A stretch of DNA of 64,000 bases from Ochrobactrum sp. CGA5 (GCF_006345815.1 NZ_VCIG01000001.1:62001-126000), one strand, 5' to 3'; counted from the stretch's first letter, positions 45,145 through 55,333 are shown. The notes: generated by a model from the letters alone, not told the origin. Numbers and translations: made by a program.

Positions 45145-45891
45145 TCAGCCGGTCCGTCCGGCCCGTTTCAGGAGATAACGCTCAATTGCCTGAAACCCGT
45201 CAAAGATGAGTATGGCAAGTGCGGCTACGACGAGTCCTCCCTGCAAAACGAAAGCAAGATTGTTGGAAATGAGCCCGGCAATAATGACTTCTCCAAGTGT
45301 TCTTGCAGCGACGGTTGAGCCGATGGTGGCCGTTGCAAGACCGATCACGGCGGAAAGTCTGATGCCCGCCAGAATAACCGGCATGGCGAGTGGAATCTCG
45401 ACTTTCACAAGCCGTTGCATGCCGGTCATCCCCATGCCGCGCGCAGCCTCGACAACTGGGGGCGGCAACGTCGTTAGTCCTGTCAGCGTATTTTCAAAGA
45501 TCGGCAGCAAACCATAGAGGAAAAGTGCGATCAGGGTTGGTTTGTCGCCGAAACCGAAAACGGGCACTGCAAGTGCCAGCACTGCAACGGGGGGAAAAGT
45601 CTGGCCGATATTCACAAGACTGCGTGAGAGCGGCAGAAACTCCGCGCCCTGCTTTCTGGTAACAAAGATCGCCATCAAGACAGCCACGATCGTGGACGCA
45701 AGTGCCGCAAGAGCGACCAGCCCGAGATGCTGCAAAGTCAGCGTCACGAAACTTGCACGTTCATAGATAACGGGCACGCCCTCATTGACGAGCGGTCGAA
45801 ACAACGGCTCGAAAAGATGGGGCTGCCACAGAAACAGCAGCAGAGCGCCCAGAAGCAGCGCACGCGGAACAAGGGACAGGAACAATTTCAT
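45145..45891 (-). CDS. yehW: Osmoprotectant ABC transporter permease (YehW type)
   Basis: A 248-residue permease with about six membrane segments and the EAA-like loop EAARGMGMTGMQRLVKVEIP near residue 147. It is the last gene of a four-gene minus-strand operon ordered binding protein, permease, ATPase, permease, the same order as E. coli yehZYXW. It overlaps the ATPase gene by four bases. Confidence 0.88.
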   Translation of the reverse strand: MKLFLSLVPRALLLGALLLFLWQPHLFEPLFRPLVNEGVPVIYERASFVTLTLQHLGLVALAALASTIVAVLMAIFVTRKQGAEFLPLSRSLVNIGQTFPPVAVLALAVPVFGFGDKPTLIALFLYGLLPIFENTLTGLTTLPPPVVEAARGMGMTGMQRLVKVEIPLAMPVILAGIRLSAVIGLATATIGSTVAARTLGEVIIAGLISNNLAFVLQGGLVVAALAILIFDGFQAIERYLLKRAGRTG

Positions 45892-46826
45892 GCCGGACGC
45901 TCTGCCTGATGCAGAAGCCTGTCGAGCGTGACTTGTCCAAGTGGTCTTCCATCCTGATCAAGAACGGGAAGGGCTTTGCGCCCTGACCACAGAAGCTCGG
46001 CAAGGGCATCGCGTTGCGATGCCGTCACCGACAATGTTTCGCCGTTGGCATCACCGGGTTGGATAACGGTCTTGAGGTCCATCAGAGAGAGAAGACGGAA
46101 AGGGCGTTCTGCCGTTCCGACAAGGCGTTCGACGAATTCGGTTGCCGGACGGGCAAGAATTTCGGCCGGTGGGCCATATTGCAGCAATTTTCCGTCGTCC
46201 ATGACAGCGATACGATCACCCAGCGATATTGCTTCCTCCATATCGTGCGTGACAAGGATTATGGTCGTGCCGAGCCGCTTCTGGATCGCCTTCAGATCTT
46301 CTTGGGCCTTGGCTCGGATTACCGGGTCGAGTGCCCCGAATGGCTCATCCATGAGAAGGATGTTCGGCCCGGCAGCGAGTGCGCGTGCCACGCCGACACG
46401 TTGCTGTTGCCCGCCGGAAAGTTCGTGCGGGTAGCGGTCGCGATAGTCTGCTGGTTCAAGCTGAAAAAGGGCAAGCAGTTCGTCCACGCGTGCATCGATG
46501 CGCTGCTTTTGCCATCCGAGCAGAAGTGGAACTGTCGCTATATTCTCCGCGACGGTTCGATGCGGAAAAAGTCCGTTCTGCTGGATCACATACCCGATCC
46601 GCCGCCGCAGAACATGGCCGGGTTCGTCCATGATGCTGCGGCCATCGATGCGGATTTCTCCATCGGTCGGCTCGACCAGACGATTGACCATTCGCAACAG
46701 GGTCGTCTTGCCGGAACCCGACGTTCCGACAATGGCAGCAATGCTGTGGGGTTCGATGGTAAAGCTCACCGCGTCCACCGCTGCACGTCCGTTATAGCGC
46801 TTTGTTACATGGTCGAACTCAATCAT
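45888..46826 (-). CDS. yehX: Osmoprotectant ABC transporter ATPase (YehX type)
   Basis: A 312-residue ATPase: Walker A GTSGSGKTT near residue 35, signature LSGGQQQRVGVARAL, Walker B NILLMDEPFGALD. The C-terminal ~60 residues include one CBS-like segment (LPVLDQDGRPLGQVTLDRLL), a regulatory unit common in glycine-betaine/choline importers of the OpuCA/YehX group. It overlaps both flanking permease genes by four bases. Confidence 0.9.
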   Translation of the reverse strand: MIEFDHVTKRYNGRAAVDAVSFTIEPHSIAAIVGTSGSGKTTLLRMVNRLVEPTDGEIRIDGRSIMDEPGHVLRRRIGYVIQQNGLFPHRTVAENIATVPLLLGWQKQRIDARVDELLALFQLEPADYRDRYPHELSGGQQQRVGVARALAAGPNILLMDEPFGALDPVIRAKAQEDLKAIQKRLGTTIILVTHDMEEAISLGDRIAVMDDGKLLQYGPPAEILARPATEFVERLVGTAERPFRLLSLMDLKTVIQPGDANGETLSVTASQRDALAELLWSGRKALPVLDQDGRPLGQVTLDRLLHQAERPA

Positions 46827-48019
46827 AGGGAGCTGCCTTTCCGGGTGGTTTCTATCGCCGCATCCAGAATGACAGCAGCACCAAAGGCGAGAAGAACGGT
46901 AGGCAAGGCACCCAGCAGGACAAGATCCATTGCCGTTTGCCCAATGCCCTGGAAGACGAATGTTCCGAAGCCGCCGCCACCGATCAATGCCGCAATGGTC
47001 GTCAGGCCGATATTCTGCACCATGACGATACGTATTCCTGTGAGAATAACGGGAAAAGCGAGCGGAAACTCAGTCTTGAAGAGGCGTTGCAGGCGCGTCA
47101 TGCCCATGCCGCGAGCGGCATCCGTGACCGGCTCTGGCACTTGCGCCAGCCCGGCTACGGTATTTGCCACGATGGGCAGCAGCGAATAGAGGAAAAGCGC
47201 AACGAATGCCGGGGCCGCGCCGATCCCACGGATACCGATAGCGCCCGCCCAGGGAAATTGTGTGGCGAACCAGCTAAGCGGTGCAATCAAAACACCGAAC
47301 AGGGCCATGGACGGAATAGTTTGCACGATATTGAGGCTGTTGAGGACCAAAGCGCGCAGTTTCGGTAGGCGATGGCAGATAAGCCCCAGCGGAATACCCA
47401 CTGCGGTGGCCGCTGCAAGCGATCCCAATGCCAGCGCTATATGCCGTTCTGCTTCGTTCCAGAAGCTGTCCGCGCGGCTTTGATATTCTTTCATGAATGA
47501 AATGCTGTCCCAGAGCCCCGAGGACAGCAGCGCGGCAAGAAGGAATGCTGCAATGACGAGCAGCCCGACCCGTAAAAGTGGGCCGGCACGCAGCCGGATC
47601 AGCCCGTCGGCGACATAAAGTGCGCTCGCAAAAAACAGCAGCCAAAAGCCGGAAGCCGGAGAGATGCGGGCATAATTGTTTCCTTCAGGCGACAAGTATG
47701 ACGCGGCCAGGCCGATTGCCGTCATGACTGATGCGAGACCGAACAGAGCCGCGAAGAGCCGCAACAGATTGTTGCTGCGGACAAAGCCGATCAGCAGTCC
47801 TGCCACCACAATAGCGGCAAACGACAGCGCCAAGCCGGGTGGCAGGGCGTCAAAAAGATAACGCGGTTCGCCTTGCACAATACGGTTTGCCCGAAAGTTT
47901 GCAAATGGCAGAAGCAATCCAGACAAGCCGATTGCCACAATAACCAATCCGAGCTTGTCGATATATGCAAACAAACCCTTCGTGTCATCTGCCTGGATCG
48001 TCTGGTGTGTTGCACTCAT
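46823..48019 (-). CDS. yehY: Osmoprotectant ABC transporter permease (YehY type)
   Basis: A 398-residue permease, larger than YehW because about 150 extra N-terminal residues with several membrane segments precede the transport domain. The EAA-like loop DAARGMGMTRLQRLFKTEFP lies near residue 298. It pairs with YehW to make a heterodimeric channel. It begins 21 bases after the binding-protein gene. Confidence 0.88.
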   Translation of the reverse strand: MSATHQTIQADDTKGLFAYIDKLGLVIVAIGLSGLLLPFANFRANRIVQGEPRYLFDALPPGLALSFAAIVVAGLLIGFVRSNNLLRLFAALFGLASVMTAIGLAASYLSPEGNNYARISPASGFWLLFFASALYVADGLIRLRAGPLLRVGLLVIAAFLLAALLSSGLWDSISFMKEYQSRADSFWNEAERHIALALGSLAAATAVGIPLGLICHRLPKLRALVLNSLNIVQTIPSMALFGVLIAPLSWFATQFPWAGAIGIRGIGAAPAFVALFLYSLLPIVANTVAGLAQVPEPVTDAARGMGMTRLQRLFKTEFPLAFPVILTGIRIVMVQNIGLTTIAALIGGGGFGTFVFQGIGQTAMDLVLLGALPTVLLAFGAAVILDAAIETTRKGSSL

Positions 48020-48040
48020 GCCCGGTAAATACTGCGCTCT

Positions 48041-48979
48041 CTACTTCAGAAATCCGTTGCTTTTAAGAAAATCCTCGGCGACCGCTTTTGCCGGTTCGCC
48101 ACCAAGCTGCACGCGACCGTTGAGTTCCTGAAGCGTGGTGAGGTCAAGTTTCTCGAATACCGGCTTCAGCAACTCCTCGATTTTCGGATTTTTCTTCAAC
48201 ACTTCCTCACGGATGATCGGCGCGGGCTGATAAACCGGCTGCACATGCTTGTCGTCTTCAAGAACGACAAGCCCGGAAGGCGCGATGCCGCCATCGGTAC
48301 CGTAGACCATAGCCGCATTGGCACCGTTGGTCTGGTTCGCCGCCGCAGCAATTGTTGCGGCTGTGTCGCCGCCTGAAAGCGTGATGAGCTGGTCGGGTTT
48401 CAGCGTGAAGCTATAGGCGGTCTGGAAAGCCGGGAGCGCTGCTGCCGAGTTCACGAATTCCGAGGATGCAGCCAGAATGACCTTTCCTCCGCCTGAAATG
48501 TACTTTCCGAACTCGCTCAGGTTCGTAAGCTTGTTTTCGTCGGCAACATCCTTGCGCACTGCAATGCCCCAGGTGTTATTTGCCGGTGAGGGAGCCAGCC
48601 AGACGATCTTGTTGGCATCATAATCGAGTTGCTTTGCATTCTCGAAAGCTTTGGCCGGATCTTTCCAGAGCGGATCGTCAGCCTTGTTGAAGAAGAAGGC
48701 GGCATTGCCGGTATATTCGGGATAGATGTCGATCTCGCCGGCGGTGATCGCCTTGCGAACGACCGGCGTGGCGCCGAGCTGGATGCGATCGGTTGTCTGG
48801 ATCCCATTCGCATTGAGAACGGCCAAAATGATGTTGCCGAGAACACCGCCCTCAGTGTCGATCTTGGAAGAGACGACGACCTGTGCCTGCGCGAGGCTGG
48901 AAAATTGAATGGTACCCGCAAAGAGGGCAAGCGCGACGGCACTTCCCTTGAATAGATTTCCGTACGACATGCTCTTCAT
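48041..48979 (-). CDS. osmF: Osmoprotectant-binding protein (YehZ/OsmF type)
   Basis: A 312-residue periplasmic binding protein with signal peptide (cleavage likely after LAQA near residue 33) and the OpuAC/OsmF fold: KIDTEGGVLGNIILAVLNA near 40, IDIYPEYTGNAAFFFNK near 97. The E. coli counterpart is a low-affinity, stress-induced glycine-betaine system. The ligand here is inferred from the family and gene order. Start at ATG 48979 or 48970 (MSYGN). Confidence 0.88.
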   Translation of the reverse strand: MKSMSYGNLFKGSAVALALFAGTIQFSSLAQAQVVVSSKIDTEGGVLGNIILAVLNANGIQTTDRIQLGATPVVRKAITAGEIDIYPEYTGNAAFFFNKADDPLWKDPAKAFENAKQLDYDANKIVWLAPSPANNTWGIAVRKDVADENKLTNLSEFGKYISGGGKVILAASSEFVNSAAALPAFQTAYSFTLKPDQLITLSGGDTAATIAAAANQTNGANAAMVYGTDGGIAPSGLVVLEDDKHVQPVYQPAPIIREEVLKKNPKIEELLKPVFEKLDLTTLQELNGRVQLGGEPAKAVAEDFLKSNGFLK

Positions 48980-49049
48980 CCCATCGCGCTGGTTTTTCCT
49001 TGTGAAGGTAAACTATAGCGCAGGCGGGAAAAGGAAACCGTCGTTCGAC

Positions 49050-49081
49050 ACCCCTCCTGACAGAAGGCTGGCAGGAGGGGT
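49050..49081. terminator. Hairpin between gdhA and the osmoprotectant operon
   Basis: ACCCCTCCTG and CAGGAGGGGT form an exact 10-base stem past the gdhA stop codon. No clear U-run follows on the minus strand, so the role as terminator is likely but not certain. Confidence 0.6.
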
Positions 49082-49098
49082 GGTCTCAAAAGGCAGGA

Positions 49099-50364
49099 TC
49101 AGGCCGTAAAATCGCTTTGCGTGCCGTGTGCTTCAATGGCCTGTGCAAGACGTTGCAGCGCATGGACATAAGCTGCCGAGCGGAGCGTGACTTTATACTG
49201 CTTGGCATGGTTCCAGATGGCGCGGCCTTCCCGTTCCATGATGGTTTTCAGGCGCTCGTGGATTTCTTCAATCGTCCAGTAATAGCCCTGACGGTTCTGC
49301 ACCCATTCGAAATAGGAAACTGTCACGCCACCGGCATTGGCCAGAATATCCGGCAGCACGATGACGCCGTTGTTCGCAAGAATCGTGTCTGCTTCCGGCG
49401 TAACTGGACCATTGGCAAGCTCGACAATCAGCTTGGCCTTGATGGATGCCGCATTGTCGGCGTGGATCATGTTCTCCATGGCACTTGGCACGAGGACATC
49501 GCACTCGGCTGCGAGCAGTTCATCAGGCGTGATGGCTTCATGGCCGTTCTTGCCAGCGGTAGAGACCACTGATTTGTTTTGGGCCTTCGCTTCCAGAAGA
49601 GCATCCAGATCAAGGCCGCTGGCGCAATAAACAGCGCCCGACGAATCCGATACGGCAACGATCTTGTGGCCATCGCTGGCCATCAGCTTCGCGATAAACT
49701 GACCGGCATTGCCGAAGCCCTGAACGGTGACGCGAAGCTGCGAAGCAAGTCCCAGATCTTGTGCTAGATGATGCACCAGATAAAAGCCGCCGCGTGCTGT
49801 TGCATCATTGCGCCCGAGCGAACCGCCAAGTGCCAGCGGCTTGCCGGTAATGACGGCGGGCGAAGACTGGCCGACGATCTGTGAATATTCGTCTGCCATC
49901 CAGCCCATGATCATGGAGTTGGTATAGACATCCGGTGCCGGAATGTCGCGATCCGGGCCGATAATGCCGGAGAAAGCCTGAATATAGGCGCGCGACAGAC
50001 GTTCAAGTTCGGCTTTTGAAAGTTGACGTGGATCGACCTGGATAGCGCCCTTGCCGCCGCCATAAGGCAGGTTCATCACCGCGCATTTAAACGTCATCCA
50101 GAAAGCCAGCGTTTCGACTTCTTCAGCCGTTGATTCTGGATGGTAACGAATACCGCCTTTGGTTGGTCCGCGGGTGTCGTCATAGCGGCAGCGCCATGCA
50201 AGAAAGGATTTGCGTGAACCGTCATCCATGCGGATCATCAACCGCACTTTCATGGTTTCGCGGGCATATTTCAGCTTCTCGATAACATCTGGATCGATAT
50301 TGATGTGGCTTGCCGCTTCGTCCAGACGGACGAGTGCGCTCTCGAGTAGATTCTCCTTAGTCAC
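49099..50364 (-). CDS. gdhA: Glutamate dehydrogenase
   Basis: A 421-residue Glu/Leu/Phe/Val dehydrogenase, hexameric type, interconverting glutamate and 2-oxoglutarate plus ammonia. Seen: PTKGGIRYHP near residue 67, the catalytic-lysine segment PYGGGKGAIQVDPRQL near 101-116, and the NAD-domain motif GFGNAGQFIAKL near 214-225. The start is read as GTG at 50364 with AAAGGTG upstream. NAD versus NADP preference cannot be judged surely from the sequence. It is divergent from the sarcosine oxidase operon, whose degradation route produces glycine and one-carbon units. Confidence 0.92.
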   Translation of the reverse strand: MTKENLLESALVRLDEAASHINIDPDVIEKLKYARETMKVRLMIRMDDGSRKSFLAWRCRYDDTRGPTKGGIRYHPESTAEEVETLAFWMTFKCAVMNLPYGGGKGAIQVDPRQLSKAELERLSRAYIQAFSGIIGPDRDIPAPDVYTNSMIMGWMADEYSQIVGQSSPAVITGKPLALGGSLGRNDATARGGFYLVHHLAQDLGLASQLRVTVQGFGNAGQFIAKLMASDGHKIVAVSDSSGAVYCASGLDLDALLEAKAQNKSVVSTAGKNGHEAITPDELLAAECDVLVPSAMENMIHADNAASIKAKLIVELANGPVTPEADTILANNGVIVLPDILANAGGVTVSYFEWVQNRQGYYWTIEEIHERLKTIMEREGRAIWNHAKQYKVTLRSAAYVHALQRLAQAIEAHGTQSDFTA

Positions 50365-50693
50365 GAAATCACCTTTCTTGCGTTTCTTTTATTCTGGGCG
50401 CGATTTTGCGAAAGAATGCGTAGAGCTTTGCGCAATAAAAGAAAAGGGAAAAGGACAATAATGTTGTCCTATTTTGTGGTGGCATTTGTTGAAACTGCTT
50501 TGCCGTCGGGTTGCAGATGCAGGCCCATTGGTCTTGGGTGGACGAGATGTCGCGAAATGGTGGGCATGTCGTATTTGTGGCGTCTTTTGACGCAAGCCTG
50601 CTGTCGGGCTTGATGCGGAAATAATAGAGATATTCCTCAAAGGCTTCGCTTGCGTCGACTGGGCGCCGGCGGTCGCGAAACTGGTGGTTGTCT
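50365..50693. other. Divergent promoter region between gdhA and soxB
   Basis: About 330 bases without a recognisable gene. A small stem GCGTC-TTTT-GACGC lies at 50580-50593. No glycine riboswitch or other known motif was recognised. Confidence 0.3.
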
Positions 50694-51947
50694 ATGTCCC
50701 GTTTTTCTGCAGCTTCAATTATCAAGAATGCGTTTTCCGGCAATAAGAACTGGAAGCCGCAATGGCCGAATGCAGAGCCCAAGGCCGAGTATGACGTAAT
50801 CATTGTCGGCGCTGGCGGGCATGGTCTGGGTGCGGCCTATTATCTGGCCAAGGAGCACGGCATCACCAATGTCGCGGTTATTGAAAAGGGCTGGCTTGGC
50901 GGCGGCAATACCGGGCGCAACACCACCATTATCCGCTCCAACTATCTCTATGATGAAAGCGCGCATCTTTATGAACATGCGATGAAGCTGTGGGAAGGCC
51001 TGAGTCAGGACCTCAACTACAATGTCATGTTCTCGCAGCGCGGCGTTATGATGCTGGCGCATACGGTTCATGATGTGCAGAGCTTCAAGCGCCATATCCA
51101 TGCCAATCGCCTCAATGGCATCGACAATGAATGGCTGACCAAGGAGCAGGCAAAGGAATATTGCCCGCCGCTCGATATTTCAGCCAATGCCCGCTATCCG
51201 GTTGTTGGCGCCAGCTTGCAGCGGCGCGGCGGCGTGGCCCGCCACGACGCGGTTGCCTGGGGCTATGCGCGCGGCGCGACGGAACGTGGCGTCGATATTA
51301 TCCAGAATTGCCCTGTCACAGCCATCCGCCGCGATGCATCGGGTCGTGTGACCGGCGTTGATACGCCGCGCGGTTTCATCAAGGCGAAGAAGGTGGCGGT
51401 TTCGGCTGCTGGCAGCACATCGATTGTCATGGATACGGCAGGCGTGCGTATGCCGCTTGAAAGCTTCCCGTTGCAGGCACTCGTGTCCGAGCCGGTCAAG
51501 CCGATCTTCCCTTGCGTGGTCATGTCCAACACGGTTCACGCCTATATCAGCCAGTCCGACAAGGGTGAACTGGTGATTGGTTCGGGTACTGACCAATATG
51601 TATCCTACAGCCAGCGCGGTGGTCTGCCCCTGATCGAGCACACACTGGCGGCCATCTGCGAAGTCTTCCCGATCTTCACCCGTATGCGGATGCTGCGCAA
51701 ATGGGGTGGTATCGTTGATGTCACGCCGGATCGTTCGCCGATCATCGGCAAGACGCCGGTGCCGGGCCTTTATGTCAATTGCGGCTGGGGCACGGGCGGC
51801 TTCAAGGCAACACCGGGGTCGGCGCATGTTTTTGCGCATACGATTGCTCGTGACGAACCGCACTGGATCAATGCTCCTTTCACGCTGGAACGTTTCACCA
51901 CCGGTCGCCTGATCGACGAAGCGGCCGCTGCTGCTGTCGCGCACTAA
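50694..51947 (+). CDS. soxB: Sarcosine oxidase beta subunit
   Basis: The 417-residue FAD subunit of heterotetrameric sarcosine oxidase oxidises sarcosine to glycine and formaldehyde (or methylene-tetrahydrofolate). The FAD motif [18 protein letters not shown] is at about 36-53, and the flavin-linked histidine in [11 protein letters not shown] at residue 184. The N-terminal [19 protein letters not shown] segment is characteristic. ATG 50694 is chosen over the in-frame TTG two codons earlier. It starts the operon soxB-soxD-soxA-soxG. Confidence 0.95.
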   Translation: MSRFSAASIIKNAFSGNKNWKPQWPNAEPKAEYDVIIVGAGGHGLGAAYYLAKEHGITNVAVIEKGWLGGGNTGRNTTIIRSNYLYDESAHLYEHAMKLWEGLSQDLNYNVMFSQRGVMMLAHTVHDVQSFKRHIHANRLNGIDNEWLTKEQAKEYCPPLDISANARYPVVGASLQRRGGVARHDAVAWGYARGATERGVDIIQNCPVTAIRRDASGRVTGVDTPRGFIKAKKVAVSAAGSTSIVMDTAGVRMPLESFPLQALVSEPVKPIFPCVVMSNTVHAYISQSDKGELVIGSGTDQYVSYSQRGGLPLIEHTLAAICEVFPIFTRMRMLRKWGGIVDVTPDRSPIIGKTPVPGLYVNCGWGTGGFKATPGSAHVFAHTIARDEPHWINAPFTLERFTTGRLIDEAAAAAVAH

Positions 51948-51948
51948 A

Positions 51949-51995
51949 AGCATTTCCAGGAAAAGTGGAAACCGGTTTTCCGTTCGGAAATGCGT
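51949..51995. repeat. Palindromic repeat inside the sox operon
   Basis: AGCATTTCC and GGAAATGC arms around AAAAGTGGAAACCGGTTTTC, nearly perfect, filling most of the 71-base gap between soxB and soxD. Confidence 0.7.
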
Positions 51996-52018
51996 TGAAA
52001 AAATAAGAGAAACACACA

Positions 52019-52324
52019 ATGCTTCTTATCCGTTGCCCTTATTGCGAAATGGAACGTCCCGAGCTGGAATTCGCCTATGCGGGCGAAGCGCATATTGCGC
52101 GCCCTGCCGATCCATCGACGCTTTCCGATGATCAATGGCGCGATTTCCTGTTCACGCGCTCCAATCCGCGCGGCACCCATTATGAACGCTGGCGGCATAT
52201 CAACGGCTGCGGACGCTTCTTTAATGCGGTGCGTGACACGGTGAGCGACAAGTTTGTCACCACCTACAAGGCGGGTGAACCCCGTCCTGCCTTGGCAGAA
52301 ACTCCGGCCGCGGAGACAAAATAA
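52019..52324 (+). CDS. soxD: Sarcosine oxidase delta subunit
   Basis: A 101-residue zinc-binding subunit with the four ligands in place: C6 and C9 (RCPYCEME), H60 and C64 (RHINGCGRFF). The DFLFTRSNPRGTHYERW segment is diagnostic. Its stop overlaps the soxA start by one base. Confidence 0.95.
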   Translation: MLLIRCPYCEMERPELEFAYAGEAHIARPADPSTLSDDQWRDFLFTRSNPRGTHYERWRHINGCGRFFNAVRDTVSDKFVTTYKAGEPRPALAETPAAETK

Positions 52325-55323
52325 TGACCGATATGCGTATTCATAACAAAGGCCGTGTTAACAAGGCCAAGTCCGTTCGCTTCACCTTCAACGGCAAATC
52401 CTATTCCGGTTTTGAAGGCGATACGCTGGCATCGGCCCTGCTTGCCAATGGTGAGCATCTCGCCGGTCGTTCGTTCAAATATCACCGTCCGCGCGGCATT
52501 CTTTCCGCCGGCTCCGAAGAGCCGAATGCGTTGATGGGCGTTTCGCGCGGACCGGGCCGGTTTGAGCCCAACACCCGCGCAACGGTTCTCGAACTTTATG
52601 ACGGCCTGAAGGCTGAAACCCAGAACCATTGGCCGTCGCTCAAGCACGATGTCGGCGCGATCAATGATGCGTTCTATATGTTTTTTTCGGCGGGCTTTTA
52701 CTACAAGACCTTCATGTGGCCGAAAAGCTTCTGGAACAAGGTCTATGAGCCTTTTATCCGTGGCGCGGCCGGTCTTGGCAAATCGCCATCCGAGCCTGAT
52801 CCCGACACCTATGCCAGCCGTTATGCTTTCTGCGATGTGCTGATCGCTGGCGGCGGACCCGCTGGTCTGGCCGCAGCGTTAGAGGCTGCAAAAAGCGGTG
52901 CCAAGGTTATCCTCGTTGACGAGCAGGCAGAATTTGGCGGCTCGCTTCTCTCAGAACCAGAGCCGGTCATCAATGGCCGTGCAAGCTGGGACTGGCTGAG
53001 CGAAACCATAGAAGCGCTCAAGGCCAATTCCAATGTCACGCTTCTGCCGCGCACAACGGCAATCGGCTATTACCACCAGAACATGGTCGGTCTTTGCGAG
53101 CGTCTGACGGATCATTTGGCGAAGCCAGCGACCAATGCGCCGCGTGAACGTATGTGGCGCGTGCGCGCAAAGCAGGTGGTGCTGGCACAGGGCGCGATTG
53201 AAAAGCCGCTGGTTTTTGCAGGCAATGACCGTCCGGGCGTGATGCTGGCTTCCGCCGCACGAACCTATCTCAATCGCTATGGCGTCAAGGTCGGCAATCA
53301 GGCTGTTGTCGTCACCTCGCATGACAGCGCATGGCTGGCGGCCTTTGATCTGGCTGTTGCTGGCGTCAAGGTTCCGGCCATCATCGATGTGCGTGAAAAG
53401 GTGGCCGACAGCCTCATCAATCGCGCAAAGATGCTTGGCATTGAAACACTGACCGGATGGACCGTGACCGATACAGGTGGACGCCATCGCGTGTCATCCG
53501 TACGCGCCAATCCGGTTTCCAATGGCGCGGTCGGTGCTGCACGCATGATTTCCTGCGATGTGCTGCTAATGTCTGGCGGCTGGAATCCGAGCGTGCATCT
53601 GTTCTCGCACACGAAAGGCTCTCTTGTCTGGGATGAGGCGCGTCAGATCTATCTGCCGGGCGAACCCACCGAGGAGAGCCGTTGTGCGGGTGCTGGCAAT
53701 GGCAATTTCGACCTGCAGGCCGCTCTGCGTGAGGGGGCGGAAGCAGGCGCTGCCGCCGCCAGAGATGCGGGACACAAGGCCAAGGCATCTGAATATGCGG
53801 TCGCCGGTGATTTCGTTTGCTATGGCGTGAGCTGCCGTGAGTTGCCGACCGATCGCGATCCGGGCAAGGCCAAGGCTTTCATCGATTTCCAGAATGATGT
53901 GACCGCCAAGGATATTCGTCTGGCCGTGCGCGAGGGCTTCCACTCCATCGAGCACGTCAAGCGCTATACCACCAACGGTATGGCGACCGATCAGGGCAAA
54001 ACCTCGAACATCAACGGTCTGGCCGTTGCAGCGGATGCGTTGAAACGGCCCACGCCGCAGGTGGGGCTCACCACTTTCCGCCCGCCTTATATGCCGACAA
54101 CCTTCGGGGCCTTCTGCGGTTATAATCGTGGAAAGCTGTTTGATGTCACGCGCAAGACGCCAATTGATAGCTGGGCCGAACAGCATGGCGCCGCTTTTGA
54201 GCCTGTCTCGCTTTGGCGCCGCGCATGGTATTTTCCGAAAGCCGGTGAGGATATGCATCAGGCTGTGGCGCGTGAATGTCGTGCTACGCGTGAATCATTG
54301 GGTATGTTTGACGCTTCCACGTTGGGTAAGATCGAAGTGGTCGGCCCCGATGCGGCAGAATTCATGAACCGGATGTACACCAACCCATGGACGAAGCTTG
54401 GTGTCGGGCGCTGCCGCTACGGTCTGCTGCTTGGCGAAGACGGCTTTATCCGCGATGACGGTGTGGTCGGTCGCCTCACGCAGGACCGCTTCCATGTGAC
54501 CACCACGACTGGCGGTGCCGCGCGTGTTCTCAACATGATGGAAGACTATCTCCAGACCGAATGGCCGGAACTGAAAGTTTCGTTGACCTCGACCACCGAA
54601 CAATGGGCCGTGGTGGCGATCAACGGTCCGAATGCGCGCAAGCTCATTGAGCCGATGGTGGAAGGTCTGGACATTTCCGATGAGGCTTTCCCGCATATGT
54701 CGGTTGCGGAATGCAAATTCCTTGGCGTGCCGGCGCGTCTCTTCCGCATGAGCTTCACGGGCGAGCTGGGCTATGAAATCAATGTGCCCGCTCGTTATGG
54801 TCTCTCACTCTGGAAGGCGCTTTACGAGGCCGGTCAGCAATATCACATCACGCCGTATGGCACCGAAGCCATGCATGTTCTGCGTGCTGAAAAAGGCTAT
54901 ATTATTGTCGGTCAGGATACTGACGGTACGGTCACGCCGGATGATGCAAGCCTTGGCTGGGCGATTGGTAAGCAGAAGCCGGATTTCGTCGGCAAGCGTT
55001 CGCTGACACGTCCCGATATGCTGAAAAAGGATCGCAAGCATCTGGTCGGGCTTCTGACCAAAGACCCGAAGCTGGTGCTGGAAGAAGGTGCGCAGATTGT
55101 CGCCGACCCAAAGCAGGCCTTGCCGATGACCATGCTTGGCCATGTCACCTCGTCTTATTGGAGCGAGGCGCTTGGCCGGTCTATCGCCATGGCACTGGTG
55201 TCAGGCGGCAAGGATCGTATGGGGGAAACGCTTTATATGCCGATGCCGGATGGCAGCGTGCACGAGGCGGTTGTTTCGGGCATGGTTTTCTATGATCCCG
55301 AAGGCAAGAAACTGAACGGATAA
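52324..55323 (+). CDS. soxA: Sarcosine oxidase alpha subunit
   Basis: The 999-residue subunit has an N-terminal ferredoxin-like domain without cluster cysteines (residues 1-100, FTFNGKSYSGFEGDTLASAL), an NAD/FAD-binding domain (DVLIAGGGPAGLAAALEAA near residue 174) and a C-terminal GcvT-like folate domain (from about 610, with RMSFTGELGYEINVPARYG). The last binds tetrahydrofolate that captures the methyl carbon. Full length for the family (about 960-1000). Confidence 0.95.
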   Translation: MTDMRIHNKGRVNKAKSVRFTFNGKSYSGFEGDTLASALLANGEHLAGRSFKYHRPRGILSAGSEEPNALMGVSRGPGRFEPNTRATVLELYDGLKAETQNHWPSLKHDVGAINDAFYMFFSAGFYYKTFMWPKSFWNKVYEPFIRGAAGLGKSPSEPDPDTYASRYAFCDVLIAGGGPAGLAAALEAAKSGAKVILVDEQAEFGGSLLSEPEPVINGRASWDWLSETIEALKANSNVTLLPRTTAIGYYHQNMVGLCERLTDHLAKPATNAPRERMWRVRAKQVVLAQGAIEKPLVFAGNDRPGVMLASAARTYLNRYGVKVGNQAVVVTSHDSAWLAAFDLAVAGVKVPAIIDVREKVADSLINRAKMLGIETLTGWTVTDTGGRHRVSSVRANPVSNGAVGAARMISCDVLLMSGGWNPSVHLFSHTKGSLVWDEARQIYLPGEPTEESRCAGAGNGNFDLQAALREGAEAGAAAARDAGHKAKASEYAVAGDFVCYGVSCRELPTDRDPGKAKAFIDFQNDVTAKDIRLAVREGFHSIEHVKRYTTNGMATDQGKTSNINGLAVAADALKRPTPQVGLTTFRPPYMPTTFGAFCGYNRGKLFDVTRKTPIDSWAEQHGAAFEPVSLWRRAWYFPKAGEDMHQAVARECRATRESLGMFDASTLGKIEVVGPDAAEFMNRMYTNPWTKLGVGRCRYGLLLGEDGFIRDDGVVGRLTQDRFHVTTTTGGAARVLNMMEDYLQTEWPELKVSLTSTTEQWAVVAINGPNARKLIEPMVEGLDISDEAFPHMSVAECKFLGVPARLFRMSFTGELGYEINVPARYGLSLWKALYEAGQQYHITPYGTEAMHVLRAEKGYIIVGQDTDGTVTPDDASLGWAIGKQKPDFVGKRSLTRPDMLKKDRKHLVGLLTKDPKLVLEEGAQIVADPKQALPMTMLGHVTSSYWSEALGRSIAMALVSGGKDRMGETLYMPMPDGSVHEAVVSGMVFYDPEGKKLNG

Positions 55324-55333
55324 GGATTGAACC

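Noticed and set aside
46014-47189. Open frame of 391 codons opposite the osmoprotectant transporter
   Set aside because: Antisense to yehX/yehY, no domain, no ribosome-binding site.
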